A stretch of 35,706 nucleotides of DNA. It comes from Granulicella sp. (GTDB taxonomy: Bacteria > Acidobacteriota > Terriglobia > Terriglobales > Acidobacteriaceae). The stretch is taken from positions 1 to 35,706 of the forward strand of contig DAHWOF010000053.1 of NCBI GenBank assembly GCA_027335345.1, read 5' to 3'. Positions 25,522-35,706 of the stretch are shown piece after piece. The translations under genes and the position numbers were made by a program. Position 1 is the stretch's first letter; every line of letters begins with the position of its first letter. The notes under the pieces are model-generated. The model made no database searches and was not told the DNA's origin. It saw only the letters and a list, made by a program, of their open reading frames with translations.

Positions 25522-26832
25522 ATGAACGTCAACTTTGCCGAGCGCGCCCATAACCACAACTGGAAGCTGGACCCCATCGTCCGCTCGCTGCTCGACACTG
25601 ATTTTTACAAGCTGCTCATGTTGCAGTTCATCCGGAAGAACTTCCCCACCACCCACGCCACCAGCGAGATCTACAACCGCACTCTCCATATTCGGTTGGC
25701 CGATCGCATCCCCGCCGCCGCCCTGCGCGAGCAGATGGAACACGTCCGCTCGCTCCGCTTCCGCCGCAGTGAGCTGGTCTGGCTGGCCGGCAACACTTTT
25801 TACGGAACCAAGCAGATCTTCCGCCCTGACTTTCTGCACTGGCTGGAACACGAGTTCCGCCTCTCGGACTACACCATCGACGAATCTGAAGGTCAGCTCA
25901 ACATCCGCTTCTCCGGCCTTTGGAGCGAAGTCACCCTGTGGGAGATCTACTCTCTGGCCATCGTCAGCGAGATGAAGAGCCGCGCCGCTCTGGCGACTCT
26001 CAATGAACTCGAACTGGACGTACTCTACGCCCGGGCCAAGACCCGTCTGTGGGACAAGATCGAGCTGCTTCGCACCGTTCCAGGCCTTCAACTCTCTGAC
26101 TTCGGCACCCGGCGCCGTCACAGCTTCCTCTGGCAGGAGTACTGCATTCAGGCTCTGGCCACCGCCCTCGGCCCCTCTTTTGTGGGTACATCCAACACCG
26201 CGCTGGCCTTCAAACACGACCTCGAAGCCATCGGCACCAACGGGCACGAACTGCCCATGGCTATGGCGGCGCTGGCCTCCCTGGGCTCCGATAGCGACCT
26301 GCGCAACTCCCAGTACCGGGTCCTCGATCTCTGGCGCCTGTCTTACGACAACGAACTCCTCATCCTTCTGCCAGACACCTTTGGCACCACCCAGTTCCTC
26401 GACAACGCACCTCCCTGGGTAGCCACCTGGACCGGAGAACGGATCGATTCCAAAGACCCCTTTGTGGCCGGCGACGAGTACATCGCATGGCTCCGCGCTC
26501 GCGGCCAGGATCCCAACAGCAAGCGCCTGATCGCCTCCGATGCGCTGGATGCCTCCGCCATTGTCGAGATCCACAACTACTTCAACGGCCGCATTCGCTT
26601 TTCAGCCGGATGGGGAACGTTGCTCACCAATGACTTTCGCGGCTGCCACCCCCGCAACGAAGACTCCTTCGAGCCCATCAGCCTGGTCTGCAAGCTCACC
26701 AGCGTCGACGGCATCCCTACCGTCAAACTTTCAGACAACCCCAGCAAATCCACCGGCCCTGCCGACCTGATCGCACGCTATCGGCGCGTCTTCAATCACC
26801 CCGTCCAGAACGAAGTTCCCGTCCTGGTATAA
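25522..26832 (+). CDS. pncB: Nicotinate phosphoribosyltransferase
   Basis: LLDTDFYKLLMLQFIRKNFPTTHATSEIYNRT, GTKQIFRPDFLHWLEHEFRLSDYTI, FGTRRRHSFLWQEYCIQAL, GTSNTALAFKHDLEAIGTNGHELPMA. Confidence 0.93.
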   Translation: MNVNFAERAHNHNWKLDPIVRSLLDTDFYKLLMLQFIRKNFPTTHATSEIYNRTLHIRLADRIPAAALREQMEHVRSLRFRRSELVWLAGNTFYGTKQIFRPDFLHWLEHEFRLSDYTIDESEGQLNIRFSGLWSEVTLWEIYSLAIVSEMKSRAALATLNELELDVLYARAKTRLWDKIELLRTVPGLQLSDFGTRRRHSFLWQEYCIQALATALGPSFVGTSNTALAFKHDLEAIGTNGHELPMAMAALASLGSDSDLRNSQYRVLDLWRLSYDNELLILLPDTFGTTQFLDNAPPWVATWTGERIDSKDPFVAGDEYIAWLRARGQDPNSKRLIASDALDASAIVEIHNYFNGRIRFSAGWGTLLTNDFRGCHPRNEDSFEPISLVCKLTSVDGIPTVKLSDNPSKSTGPADLIARYRRVFNHPVQNEVPVLV

Positions 26833-26894
26833 CCCACGTGCGGGATAGCGCAGGCGCACAACCGAGTCCGGACCCGCAGCGCTATACTCCCCCC

Positions 26895-27887
26895 ATGCGC
26901 CCGGTCTCATCTTCACTTGCCCGCCTGACTGGCCTGGCTTTGGCTGCGGCCTTGTTTCTCAGTCTCCTGGCTCCCACGGCACACGCCTGGGGCCGCGATG
27001 GCCACAGGATCATCAACAAACTGGCCGCCGAATACCTTCCCCCAAACGTTCCTTACTTCCTGCGCAACGGTAACGGCATCGACGTGATGGAGTGGATGGG
27101 ACCGGAACCCGATCGCTGGAAGCATCGCGATGCCGAACCCCAACTGACCGCTACCCAGTCCCCGGACCACTTCCTCGACTACGAGTGGGCCATCTACGGC
27201 GCTACGCCGTGCGCCGCAGGCACACCTGATTGCATCGCCGGCTATGACTTCCCGCGCGCCCGGTATGACTTCATCCGCAACCTCACCGCCGCTCTTCCCC
27301 ATCACCCTGAGATCAAGAGCTTTGAGGCCGTGGGCTTCCAGCCGTGGCAGGTGGAAGAGGTCTGGCAGCGCCTCAAATCCGACTTCCGCCTCTATCGTCA
27401 ACTCACCGCAGCCAACCAAGACACGGCTCCCGTCCAACTCGCAATTCTCTACGACGCCGGATGGCTCGGCCACTACGTAGGCGACGGTTCCCAGCCTCTC
27501 CACGACACCATCCAATACAACGGCTGGACTGGCCCCAATCCCCACCACTACACCACCGGCCACTCCATCCACGCGCAGTTTGAGTCCGTCTACGTCTCGG
27601 CCAACATCAAGGCCTCCGATGTGGCTCCGCTGGTAGCCGCCGCGCCGCCCACCGTGATCAACGACGAGTGGACCCAGTACTGGCGTTATCTTCTCCACTC
27701 CCACTCGCTGGTCACCAAGGTCTACCAGCTTGACCAGCAAGGCGGTTTTCTGAACGCCGGTACGCCTCAGGCCAAATCCTTCACCGAAGAACGTCTGGCC
27801 GCAGGAGCCATCGAACTGCGTGACCTCATCGTCTCCGCCTGGGTTCACTCCGCCGACCCCGTCCAGGAGTACCCCGGCCCCCAATAG
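26895..27887 (+). CDS. Secreted S1/P1 nuclease-like / zinc-dependent phospholipase C-like protein
   Basis: Signal peptide ending HA|WGRDGHRIINKLAAEYL; DAGWLGHYVGDGSQPLHDTIQYNGWTGPNPHHYTTGHSIHAQFE. Confidence 0.75.
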   Translation: MRPVSSSLARLTGLALAAALFLSLLAPTAHAWGRDGHRIINKLAAEYLPPNVPYFLRNGNGIDVMEWMGPEPDRWKHRDAEPQLTATQSPDHFLDYEWAIYGATPCAAGTPDCIAGYDFPRARYDFIRNLTAALPHHPEIKSFEAVGFQPWQVEEVWQRLKSDFRLYRQLTAANQDTAPVQLAILYDAGWLGHYVGDGSQPLHDTIQYNGWTGPNPHHYTTGHSIHAQFESVYVSANIKASDVAPLVAAAPPTVINDEWTQYWRYLLHSHSLVTKVYQLDQQGGFLNAGTPQAKSFTEERLAAGAIELRDLIVSAWVHSADPVQEYPGPQ

Positions 27888-28020
27888 GAGCATCGGAAGC
27901 ATCTCTCTTTCTTTGGTAGAGTGCGTGGCCCAAAATCCACGGCCCTGAATGCAGATCACTGCTGCCGACCAGCTCCCCTGCCATCGGCAGAAAACGGCTT
28001 GATAGAGCTGGCGCACCCAA

Positions 28021-28524
28021 TTACCTGGTGGATGGCTGTTCCCTTGCCCGCGCCGCCATCCTACGCAACATCGGCTCGCTGCTGAGTGCGATCACCGGCA
28101 CGGCCACGGCGGCAAAGGCCGCCCAGACCACCAGCGCGTGCCACTCCCAATACCACAGCATCCGCGTCGTCTCCCAAGGGTGGGTCCGCACCGCCTCCCA
28201 GAGCGCATGGCCCTCCAGAGGCAGCCGGGGTGTGCCGAAGACCAGCGACCCTGCCTTGATGAAGACCGGAAACAGAACCAGCTCCAGCGGATACACCGCG
28301 TGGTTACCCACCTGCGATGCCACAATGTTCAGCCGCAGCAGCGCCGCCAGCCCCAAAACCAACACCGTCGTCGAGCCCAGCAGAGGGTTCACGCCGACCG
28401 CCACACCCAGCGCCAGCGACCAGGCTAGCTTGTCCGGATCCGCGCCCATCCGCAGCAGGCCCGTCACCGGGTTCACCATCCATCGCTGCCAGAGGTTGGC
28501 CACGTCACCAGCATACCGGTACAC
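28021..28524 (-). CDS. DUF2062 domain-containing membrane protein
   Basis: ALGVAVGVNPLLGSTTVLVLGLAALLRLNIVASQVGNHAVYPLELVLFPVFIKAG. Confidence 0.75.
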   Translation of the reverse strand: MYRYAGDVANLWQRWMVNPVTGLLRMGADPDKLAWSLALGVAVGVNPLLGSTTVLVLGLAALLRLNIVASQVGNHAVYPLELVLFPVFIKAGSLVFGTPRLPLEGHALWEAVRTHPWETTRMLWYWEWHALVVWAAFAAVAVPVIALSSEPMLRRMAARAREQPSTR

Positions 28525-28532
28525 TCAGCGCA

Positions 28533-29387
28533 GTGTCTTCCTTGCCGGCACTTGTTGGGGTGAAGGACCCGGTTGGCTTGTCCGTTCTACGCACGCTCCG
28601 TTTTGGGTTACGCCGCCTTTGGCGGCTGCTCGCGCTCGCTGCCATCCTGGCTTGGTCCATCCTCGATCTTCTCTTCTCCCGCCCGAACACCCGCGCCCTT
28701 CGCGCACAGTGGCTGAGCCGCCTCTGTCGGCGAGTCATCCGCCTGTGCCACGTCACCGTCACTACCATCGGTCCCGTCCCTGCCTGCGGGGCGGTGATCT
28801 CGAATCACCTGAGCTACGTCGATATTCCCGTCCACGCCGGCGCTCGCCCCTGCGTCTTTGTCTCCAAGATCGAACTCTGCTCCACCCTCATCTTTGGATG
28901 GATCAGCCAGATGGCCGGCACCATCTATGTGAACCGCTCCTCCGGCCGCAGCGCGCTGCAAGCAGGCGCCGGCATGGCGAAGGGCCTTCGCGACAACCTC
29001 CCCGTGGTCTTCTTTCCCGAAGGTACGACCGGCGTCGGCGACTTGCCCACCCTGCCCTTCCACGGCGGACTGATCGCTATGGCCATCGCCGCTGACCAGC
29101 CCGTGATTGCCTCCTTCATCCACTACGAACTCACGCCAGAAGATCTCTCCCGAGGCAAGTCGATCCGCGACGATGTTCACTGGGGTTCACAGACTCTCTT
29201 CCGGCACGTGTGGAACTACTTTGACCTCGGCGCTCTTCACGCCACCATACGATTTGCGCCTGAACCGATTCTCTTCTCCCCGGCAGCCATCACGAACCGA
29301 AAGATTGCCGCACGTGAGGCCCAGGCCGCGGTCAATGCTTTGGCCCTCGCCGTCAAGGCGCCTGCGCAGGACCGTCAGGTTGTTTAA
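28533..29387 (+). CDS. 1-acyl-sn-glycerol-3-phosphate acyltransferase-like (PlsC family)
   Basis: NHLSYVD (HX4D), GTIYVNRSSGRSALQAG, VVFFPEGTTGVGDLPTLPFHGGLIAMA; GTG start at 28533 likely. Confidence 0.8.
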   Translation: MSSLPALVGVKDPVGLSVLRTLRFGLRRLWRLLALAAILAWSILDLLFSRPNTRALRAQWLSRLCRRVIRLCHVTVTTIGPVPACGAVISNHLSYVDIPVHAGARPCVFVSKIELCSTLIFGWISQMAGTIYVNRSSGRSALQAGAGMAKGLRDNLPVVFFPEGTTGVGDLPTLPFHGGLIAMAIAADQPVIASFIHYELTPEDLSRGKSIRDDVHWGSQTLFRHVWNYFDLGALHATIRFAPEPILFSPAAITNRKIAAREAQAAVNALALAVKAPAQDRQVV

Positions 29388-29476
29388 CCGTTGAAACTCC
29401 GCAGTTTTCCCGGTGCAGGCAACCCTCGCGCTCAGATAGCCCATCCCTCATCCCTGCAAGCTTTATCCTTGGAACC

Positions 29477-31156
29477 ATGGAGACCGCCTTCACTGACCCG
29501 CTCGCCAACACCCCAGGACATCGCTCCTCACCGGATCGCCTGGCCGATCTTCCTCGCCTGGTCACAGCCTTCTACGCCAACCACCCCGACCCCGGGGTCA
29601 CCAGTCAGAAGGTGAGCTTCGGCACCAGCGGGCATCGTGGCTCCTCGCTGACCTCCAGCTTCAACTACGCCCACATTCTGGCCATCACCCAGGCCATCGT
29701 CGAGTACCGCGCCGCGCAAAAGACCACCGGCCCGCTCTTTCTGGCCCAGGATACCCATGCACTGTCCGAGCCCGCCTTCGCCACGGCCCTGGAGGTTCTC
29801 TCCGCAAACGGCGTTGACGTGATGATTGATAGCGTCCGCGACAGTCAGGAACAGGCTGGCGGTTATACCCCCACCCCCGTTCTCTCCCACGCCATCCTGG
29901 AGTACAACGCCTCGGGGACCAAAGCGCCGGCCGACGGCATCGTCATCACCCCCAGCCACAACCCTCCCCAGGACGGTGGCTTCAAGTACAACCCACCCAA
30001 CGGCGGACCCGCCGATACGTCGGCCACCAAGTGGATCGAGAACCGGGCCAACGAACTCATCGCCAACAAGCTCCAAGGCGTCAAACGGCTTGCCTTCTCC
30101 AAAGCCTTGGCCGCTTCCACCACCCACCGCCACGATTACATCACCGCCTACGTCCAGGACCTGGTCAACATCATCGACATCGATGCCATCCGTCACTCTG
30201 GACTCAAACTCGCTGTCGATCCTCTGGGTGGCGCCGGTGTAGCCTACTGGCCTCGCATCGCCGAGTTCTACCAGCTTCCACTGGAGATCCTGAACCCCTA
30301 CGTCGATCCCACCTTCCGCTTCATGACGTTGGATTGGGACTCGCGCATCCGCATGGACTGCTCCAGTCCCTTCGCCATGGCCAGCCTGATCGCCAACAAG
30401 GATCAGTACGACGTTGCCTGGGCCTGCGACACCGACCACGATCGCCACGGCATCGTCACTCGCAGCTCTGGCCTGCTCAACCCCAACCACTACCTTGCCG
30501 TTTGCATTCAGTACCTCTTCACCCACCGCGCAGAGTGGTCGCCAAAGGTGGGCATTGGCAAAACGCTGGTTTCCTCCAGCATCATCGATCGGGTCGCCAA
30601 AGGCCTTGGCCGCCCCATGGTCGAAGTACCCGTTGGCTTCAAATGGTTCGTTCCCGGCCTGATGAACGGCGAGCTTGGCTTTGTCGGCGAAGAGTCGGCT
30701 GGCGCGACCTTCCTCCGCCTCAACGGCAGGGTTTGGACCACTGACAAAGATGGACTCATCCTGGGCTTGCTCGCTGCCGAGATGACCGCCATCACCGGCA
30801 AGGACCCCGGCCAGATCTACAACGAACTGACGGCCAGGTATGGGAACCCGGTCTATCAACGCATCGATGCCGATGCAACCAGAGAACAGAAGGCCAAGCT
30901 GGCGCAACTCTCTCCCGCTCAGGTCACGGTCAAAGAGATGGCGGGCCAGCCCATCACCGCTATCCTCACGGAGGCTCCCGGCAACCATGCCTCCATCGGT
31001 GGGCTAAAGGTCACCACTGCGGACGGCTGGTTCGCCGCTCGTCCCAGCGGCACAGAAGACGTATATAAGATCTATGCGGAAAGCTTTCAGGGCGAGGCCC
31101 ACCTCAAACAGATCCAGAGTGAAGCCAAGGATCTGGTCACCGCTGCTATCGCATGA
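29477..31156 (+). CDS. pgm: Phosphoglucomutase (alpha-D-glucose phosphate-specific)
   Basis: KVSFGTSGHRGSS, GIVITPSHNPPQDGGFKYNPPNGGPAD, ACDTDHDRHGIVT, VGEESAGATFLR, ARPSGTEDVYKIYAESF. Confidence 0.95.
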   Translation: METAFTDPLANTPGHRSSPDRLADLPRLVTAFYANHPDPGVTSQKVSFGTSGHRGSSLTSSFNYAHILAITQAIVEYRAAQKTTGPLFLAQDTHALSEPAFATALEVLSANGVDVMIDSVRDSQEQAGGYTPTPVLSHAILEYNASGTKAPADGIVITPSHNPPQDGGFKYNPPNGGPADTSATKWIENRANELIANKLQGVKRLAFSKALAASTTHRHDYITAYVQDLVNIIDIDAIRHSGLKLAVDPLGGAGVAYWPRIAEFYQLPLEILNPYVDPTFRFMTLDWDSRIRMDCSSPFAMASLIANKDQYDVAWACDTDHDRHGIVTRSSGLLNPNHYLAVCIQYLFTHRAEWSPKVGIGKTLVSSSIIDRVAKGLGRPMVEVPVGFKWFVPGLMNGELGFVGEESAGATFLRLNGRVWTTDKDGLILGLLAAEMTAITGKDPGQIYNELTARYGNPVYQRIDADATREQKAKLAQLSPAQVTVKEMAGQPITAILTEAPGNHASIGGLKVTTADGWFAARPSGTEDVYKIYAESFQGEAHLKQIQSEAKDLVTAAIA

Positions 31157-31265
31157 CAGACCCATCATCGGATGAAATTCGAGCTTCTCCACCGCATGAC
31201 TTTCCAACTTGGCCCGCAAATGGCATCTGGGTCGAAACATCACACTCTCACCCAAGGATACTGAT

Positions 31266-32060
31266 ATGAACCTTCGTACTGCTTTTGCCTTCCTCGCTCT
31301 GGCGTCCCTCTCGCTGCCTGCTCTCGCTGCCAAGAATAAAGACAACACTTTCACTCTGGTTGACGCCACCAGCGGCAAGAACGTCGGCAAGGCTTCCTAC
31401 TCGATCCAGCAATCCAAAAAGGGCTACAAGATTGACGGTCGCTTCCAGTACAACATCACTTCCACTTCCACCCCCGCTGCCGGCACGCAGACCAAGGGCA
31501 AGGGCAACAGCAACGCCAGTTCCAACGAGCAGGGCCAGTACGATATCTCTTATAAGGTAGACAGCAACGGCAACTTTCTCTCCGGTTCCATTCAGGACCA
31601 GCTCGCTCAAAAGACCTACAGTTGGCAGCCCAACAAACAGCGCACCACGATTGAGGTCTCCACCATTCAGGCCGGCAGCCTGGGAAGCCCTACCACCGCC
31701 CCACTCCCCAAGCCGGACTTCTTCATGGTTACCGACGGCGACCCCTCCGCCATCCAGGTTCTCATGACCGCCTCCAAAGCCCATCCCAGCCCGAACTCCG
31801 TGTACTTGCTGCTGGTTCCTGAAGACGCCATCAATCCGAAGAACAAGTACATCCTGGTCAGCATCCAGCCCGACGCCGACCGCACCGGCACCCTGGACGG
31901 CAAATCCATCGCTCTCAAGAGCTTCATCTTGCGCTTCCACACCGGTCCAACGGCAGAGGTCTACCTGGATGGCAACGGCAACCTCATGGAGGCCGATCTG
32001 GCCAAGCTTCAACTCAACTACATCCGCAAGGGCTTCACACTCACTCCAGCGGCCAAGTAG
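31266..32060 (+). CDS. Hypothetical secreted protein
   Basis: Signal peptide MNLRTAFAFLALASLSLPALAA; no family recognised. Confidence 0.6.
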   Translation: MNLRTAFAFLALASLSLPALAAKNKDNTFTLVDATSGKNVGKASYSIQQSKKGYKIDGRFQYNITSTSTPAAGTQTKGKGNSNASSNEQGQYDISYKVDSNGNFLSGSIQDQLAQKTYSWQPNKQRTTIEVSTIQAGSLGSPTTAPLPKPDFFMVTDGDPSAIQVLMTASKAHPSPNSVYLLLVPEDAINPKNKYILVSIQPDADRTGTLDGKSIALKSFILRFHTGPTAEVYLDGNGNLMEADLAKLQLNYIRKGFTLTPAAK

Positions 32061-32588
32061 CACGGGGTATCTCCAACCCAATGGGAGTCCTGGGAGTCGG
32101 GAAAAGCCACTCATGCCGGCGGCCAGGCTCCCAGCCGCGGAGCCCTGCATCGATGCGTCGGATTGTGGGCTGATGACGGAAGCAGTCGTCCAGACTTCGA
32201 AGCCGCTCATCACCAGTTGAGCCCACTGCCGTTGGCGATCTCAGATCTTGACGCGCACCGGTCTCTCCCACACAGCCCTCGGTGAGACCTCCCTGCCAGG
32301 ATTCAGCTTCAACCGCAAGATGCGGGTGGCATTGGGACCCTCCCGGGGATGCGTTCGCTGCGCTTGCGCCAGAGTCTTCCAGCCGAACCACCCGGCGCCT
32401 TTTCCGCCGCGCCGTCCTCAGTCCGAGGTATGCTTTGGAGGAAAGAAGCTGCGAAAGAACTTACGCTTGGCCGGTGCGAAGATCCTTGGGATCGCCGAGC
32501 AACCCCACCCTGGTTGCAACCTTCCATCCCGTCGTCTCCGCACCTTCCATCTACCCCGCCGCCTCCAGGAACTCCGGTTGATCCGATC

Positions 32589-33227
32589 ATGCCCCAGCCA
32601 CTCTCCCCTGATCGCCTTGAAGCCTTCTCCGATGGAGTCATCGCCGTCATCATCACCATCATGGTGCTGGAACTTCAGGTGCCATCCAAAGAGATCTCGG
32701 ATATGGAAGGTCTGCGCCGGATCCTTCCCTTGCTCATCGTCTATCTGCTCAGCTTCGTCCAGACCGGCATCTACTGGGTCAATCACCACTACCTGACCGA
32801 CAGACTGGAGGGCGTCACCCATGGCATCCTGTGGTCCAACCTGGGCCTGCTCTTCTTCCTCTCCCTCATCCCCTTCGCCACGCGCTGGGTGGGCATGCGT
32901 GGCATCTCATCCTTTTCCATCGCTCTCTACGCCCTTACCTGCGCTCTGCCGGCTATCGCATGGTTCGTCCTCTCCACGATGATCGGCCGCCATACGGGAC
33001 AGCCCTTGGCCGCCAGCTTCAGCAAGCAGGCAGTCTCCACCGCGCTTTACCTGGGTGCGATTCCGGCCGCCTTTCTTGCGCCGACCTTTGCTCCCAACAT
33101 CGGGCCGACTCTCGCCCTGAGCATGATCGCCCTGGTCGCCTTGCTGTGGCTCATCCCGCCCCAAACGCTTGCTCAGCGGACCCGAAGCGCCTCTTCGGGC
33201 GAGCACTCCCACAACGATCAGCGTTAA
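32589..33227 (+). CDS. TMEM175-family (DUF1211) potassium channel-like protein
   Basis: RLEAFSDGVIAVIITIMVLELQVP and multiple TM segments; ATG 32589. Confidence 0.85.
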   Translation: MPQPLSPDRLEAFSDGVIAVIITIMVLELQVPSKEISDMEGLRRILPLLIVYLLSFVQTGIYWVNHHYLTDRLEGVTHGILWSNLGLLFFLSLIPFATRWVGMRGISSFSIALYALTCALPAIAWFVLSTMIGRHTGQPLAASFSKQAVSTALYLGAIPAAFLAPTFAPNIGPTLALSMIALVALLWLIPPQTLAQRTRSASSGEHSHNDQR

Positions 33228-33239
33228 ACTTTCATCGAG

Positions 33240-34133
33240 ATGAAACTCCAAGGCTGTGGCACCGCTCTCATCACCCCCTTTCGTCCCGACGGCTCATTGG
33301 ACGAACCAGCTCTCAATCTGCTCGTCCGTGCCCAGGTTGAGCAGGGCGTCTCCATCCTCATCCCGTGCGGCACCACCGGAGAGGCTTCCACGCTCACCGA
33401 GCAGGAGACAGAGCGAGTGATCGAGTTGACCATCTCCGCCGCTGCCGGCCGAGTCCCGGTCTTCGCCGGCTGCACTCACAACTCCACAGCGCAGGCTGTA
33501 CGCAACGCCCAGCGCCTCGCCCGCATCCCCGGCCTCACCGGCCTGCTCTCCGCCAATCCTTACTACAACCGGCCCAACCAGGAGGGTCAGTTCCAGCACT
33601 TCCGCGCCATCGCCGGAGCGGTCAACGTACCCATCCTGCTCTACAACATTCCCGGCCGCACCGCGACCAACTTGCTGCCGGAGACGGTCCTCCGCCTGGC
33701 CGAGTCTCCCAACATCATCGGGATCAAGGAGTCCAGCGGCCAGATCAGCCAGATTACGGAGATCATCGCTCACGCCCCTTCCACGTTCTCTGTCCTGGCC
33801 GGCGATGACGCCATGGCGTTGCCCGTGCTCGCCCTCGGCGGCAAAGGCCTGGTTTCGGTGGCCTCCAACGCCATCCCCGGCCCCATCTCGCAGATGATCG
33901 CCGCCGCGCTTCGCAACGACTGGGACGTGGCCCGCGAGCTCAACGCGCGGCACTTCGCCCTGATGCAAGCGCACTTTTGTGAACCCAGCCCGGCTCCCAT
34001 CAAAGCGGTAATGGCCATGCTCGGCCATTGTACGGAGACTCTCCGCCTGCCCATGGTCCCCGTAACCGAGGCCTCTCGCGCTAAGCTGAAGGCGCTCCTT
34101 GAGGAACTCGGCCTCCTGCCGAGGCCCTTGTAG
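33240..34133 (+). CDS. dapA: 4-hydroxy-tetrahydrodipicolinate synthase
   Basis: GCGTALITPFRPDGSLDE, IPCGTTGEASTLTEQE, ANPYYNRPNQEGQFQHFRAIA, LYNIPGRTATNLLPETVLRLAE, IIGIKESSG. Confidence 0.93.
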   Translation: MKLQGCGTALITPFRPDGSLDEPALNLLVRAQVEQGVSILIPCGTTGEASTLTEQETERVIELTISAAAGRVPVFAGCTHNSTAQAVRNAQRLARIPGLTGLLSANPYYNRPNQEGQFQHFRAIAGAVNVPILLYNIPGRTATNLLPETVLRLAESPNIIGIKESSGQISQITEIIAHAPSTFSVLAGDDAMALPVLALGGKGLVSVASNAIPGPISQMIAAALRNDWDVARELNARHFALMQAHFCEPSPAPIKAVMAMLGHCTETLRLPMVPVTEASRAKLKALLEELGLLPRPL

Positions 34134-34196
34134 ATACAAGGGCTTCAAACCGGCGTCAGCCCATCCACCGCCGGCCCCGCTACAATCGAACTGTCC

Positions 34197-35081
34197 ATGA
34201 ACGCTACCCGCTCCACCTCCGAGAGAGACGCTCTCGAACCCCTCATCGAACAGTTCTTTGCCCTGGGCCAGGCCGCCGCGGGCAACCATGACGCTCTGGC
34301 AGTCTTTCACCGGTTCCGTTCCGCGCTCGAGTCGGGCAAGATCCGCTCCGCTGAGCCCGATCCATCCTCCCCAACTGGCTACCGCGTCAACACCTGGGTC
34401 AAGCGCGGGATCCTGCTCGGCTTCCGTCTCGGCGTGCTCACCCAGATGAGCGAACCCTCGGGAGGGCGTTTTCCCCTGACCTTCGTCGACAAATCCACCT
34501 ACCCGGCCCGCCGCTTCACTCCGGGCGACAACATCCGCATCGTGCCCGGTGGCAGTTCGGTCCGCTCGGGAGCCCATCTGGCCCCGGGTGTGGTCATCAT
34601 GCCTCCGGCCTACGTCAATGTTGGAGCCTTCGTCGACGAGGAATCGATGATCGACTCCCACGCTCTGGTCGGCTCCTGCGCCCAGATCGGCAAGCGCGTC
34701 CACCTTTCGGCGTCGGCGCAGATCGGCGGCGTCCTGGAACCCATCAACGCATCCCCGGTCATCATTGAAGACGACGTTCTGGCGGGCGGCAACACCGGCA
34801 TCTACGAAGGGACCATCGTACGCTCGCGCGCGGTCCTGGCCTCCGGCGTCATCCTCACCCGCGGCACCCCGGTCTACGATATCCCCAGAAACACCGTCTA
34901 CAAGGCCACGGCCAGCATGCCGCTCATCATCCCCTCCGGCGCCGTGGTGGTGGCGGGCGCGCGAGCCATCCAGAAAGGCCCCGGCAAGGACCTCGGGCTC
35001 TCGATCTACGCTCCCATCATCGTCAAGTATCGCGATGAAAAGACCGACCTCTCCACCACGCTGGAAGATCTTCTGCGATAA
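34197..35081 (+). CDS. dapD: 2,3,4,5-tetrahydropyridine-2,6-dicarboxylate N-succinyltransferase
   Basis: [74 protein letters not shown] hexapeptide repeats. Confidence 0.92.
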   Translation: MNATRSTSERDALEPLIEQFFALGQAAAGNHDALAVFHRFRSALESGKIRSAEPDPSSPTGYRVNTWVKRGILLGFRLGVLTQMSEPSGGRFPLTFVDKSTYPARRFTPGDNIRIVPGGSSVRSGAHLAPGVVIMPPAYVNVGAFVDEESMIDSHALVGSCAQIGKRVHLSASAQIGGVLEPINASPVIIEDDVLAGGNTGIYEGTIVRSRAVLASGVILTRGTPVYDIPRNTVYKATASMPLIIPSGAVVVAGARAIQKGPGKDLGLSIYAPIIVKYRDEKTDLSTTLEDLLR

Positions 35082-35194
35082 AGATTCTTCCCGGCAGGTG
35101 TATCCCGACGCCTCGCCTGTTCGGGCGTTCACCCCCATCGATGGAGGCCGCAACGGGCTTGCCCGTATCGGCAGGCCCATCCGCAGGGCGGACG

Positions 35195-35704
35195 CTATGC
35201 AGCGGGTTCGGACTCAAAGTAAAGATACTTCCTCCAGTTGGCATCCGCGCTTCCAATCATCCGCATGATATGCCGCGAGGTATGCAGCGTAAACGGCCGC
35301 GGTTCGCGCAGGAGCCTCATGTCCGTCAGCTCATGCAGCATCTGGCTGCCCTTGCGCCGGTTGCAATCCCGGCAACACGCCACCAGGTTCTCCCAGGTTG
35401 ACTGCCCTCCGCGGCAGCGCGGCACCACATGGTCCAGCGTCAGATCCGCAGCCGTCAGCACCCTCTGGCAGTACTGGCAGGTGTTCCGGTCACGCAGCAG
35501 AATATTCTTCCGGCTCAGTGCCCGGGTCTGGTGCGGAATCCTCCGATACTCCAGCAGCCGGATCACGCTGGGCATCTGCAAGCTCATCCGATGCGCGTGC
35601 AAAACCGTCCCCTGCTCCTCCTCGGTCCGCGCTACCCCCTTGAGCACCAGCACCAGCGCCCGCCGCGCCCCGCAGATGTTGATTGGCTCATAGCTCGCAT
35701 TCAA
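35195..35704 (-). CDS. HNH endonuclease, probably 5'-truncated by the window edge
   Basis: LLRDRNTCQYCQRVLTAADLTLDHVVPRCRGGQSTWENLVACCRDCNRRKG; apparent TTG start is likely an internal Leu of ...LNASYEPINI. Confidence 0.88.
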   Translation of the reverse strand: MNASYEPINICGARRALVLVLKGVARTEEEQGTVLHAHRMSLQMPSVIRLLEYRRIPHQTRALSRKNILLRDRNTCQYCQRVLTAADLTLDHVVPRCRGGQSTWENLVACCRDCNRRKGSQMLHELTDMRLLREPRPFTLHTSRHIMRMIGSADANWRKYLYFESEPAA

Positions 35705-35706
35705 TA

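Noticed and set aside
29528-30988. 486-aa minus-strand ORF opposite pgm
   Set aside because: Antisense shadow of a highly conserved gene; no recognisable domain.
33294-35180. 628-aa minus-strand ORF opposite dapA and dapD
   Set aside because: Antisense to two clearly recognisable genes; low-complexity Gly/Asp/Arg-rich product typical of GC-rich antisense frames.

Overview
The window looks like a GC-rich bacterial chromosome, and gene content suggests Acidobacteria (inference only). The main signal is at 0.3-14.3 kb. A compact catabolic locus encodes a PfkA-type sugar kinase, an L-fucose-isomerase-like isomerase, a GntR/FCD regulator, an aldehyde dehydrogenase, a split UxaA-family lyase resembling sulfolactate sulfo-lyase SuyA/SuyB, a ComC-type Ldh_2 dehydrogenase, a SlcC-type D-2-hydroxyacid dehydrogenase, a LacD/YihT-type class I aldolase and an MFS transporter. 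Beside it are two putative exported glycoside hydrolases. Together these could form a complete one-organism route from sulfoquinovose (or another 6-sulfo-sugar) to DHAP, pyruvate and sulfite: a sulfo-EMP-like upper half built from non-canonical isomerase and kinase families, joined to a desulfonating sulfolactate lower half. An ATCGAT-centred motif recurs in front of three transcription units of the locus. A degraded IS3-family element sits between the two hydrolase genes, and an IS1380-like transposase remnant lies further on. The rest is mostly ordinary: an NRAMP-like transporter and a soluble MgtE_N/CBS protein, a glycosyltransferase, a deoxyhypusine-synthase-like protein, pncB, an S1/P1-type nuclease, DUF2062, PlsC-like, pgm, a TMEM175-like channel, dapA, dapD and an HNH endonuclease. 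Two full copies and one partial copy of a ~118-120 bp palindromic element with compensatory stem changes are also present. All functional calls come from reading motifs; no database search was run.
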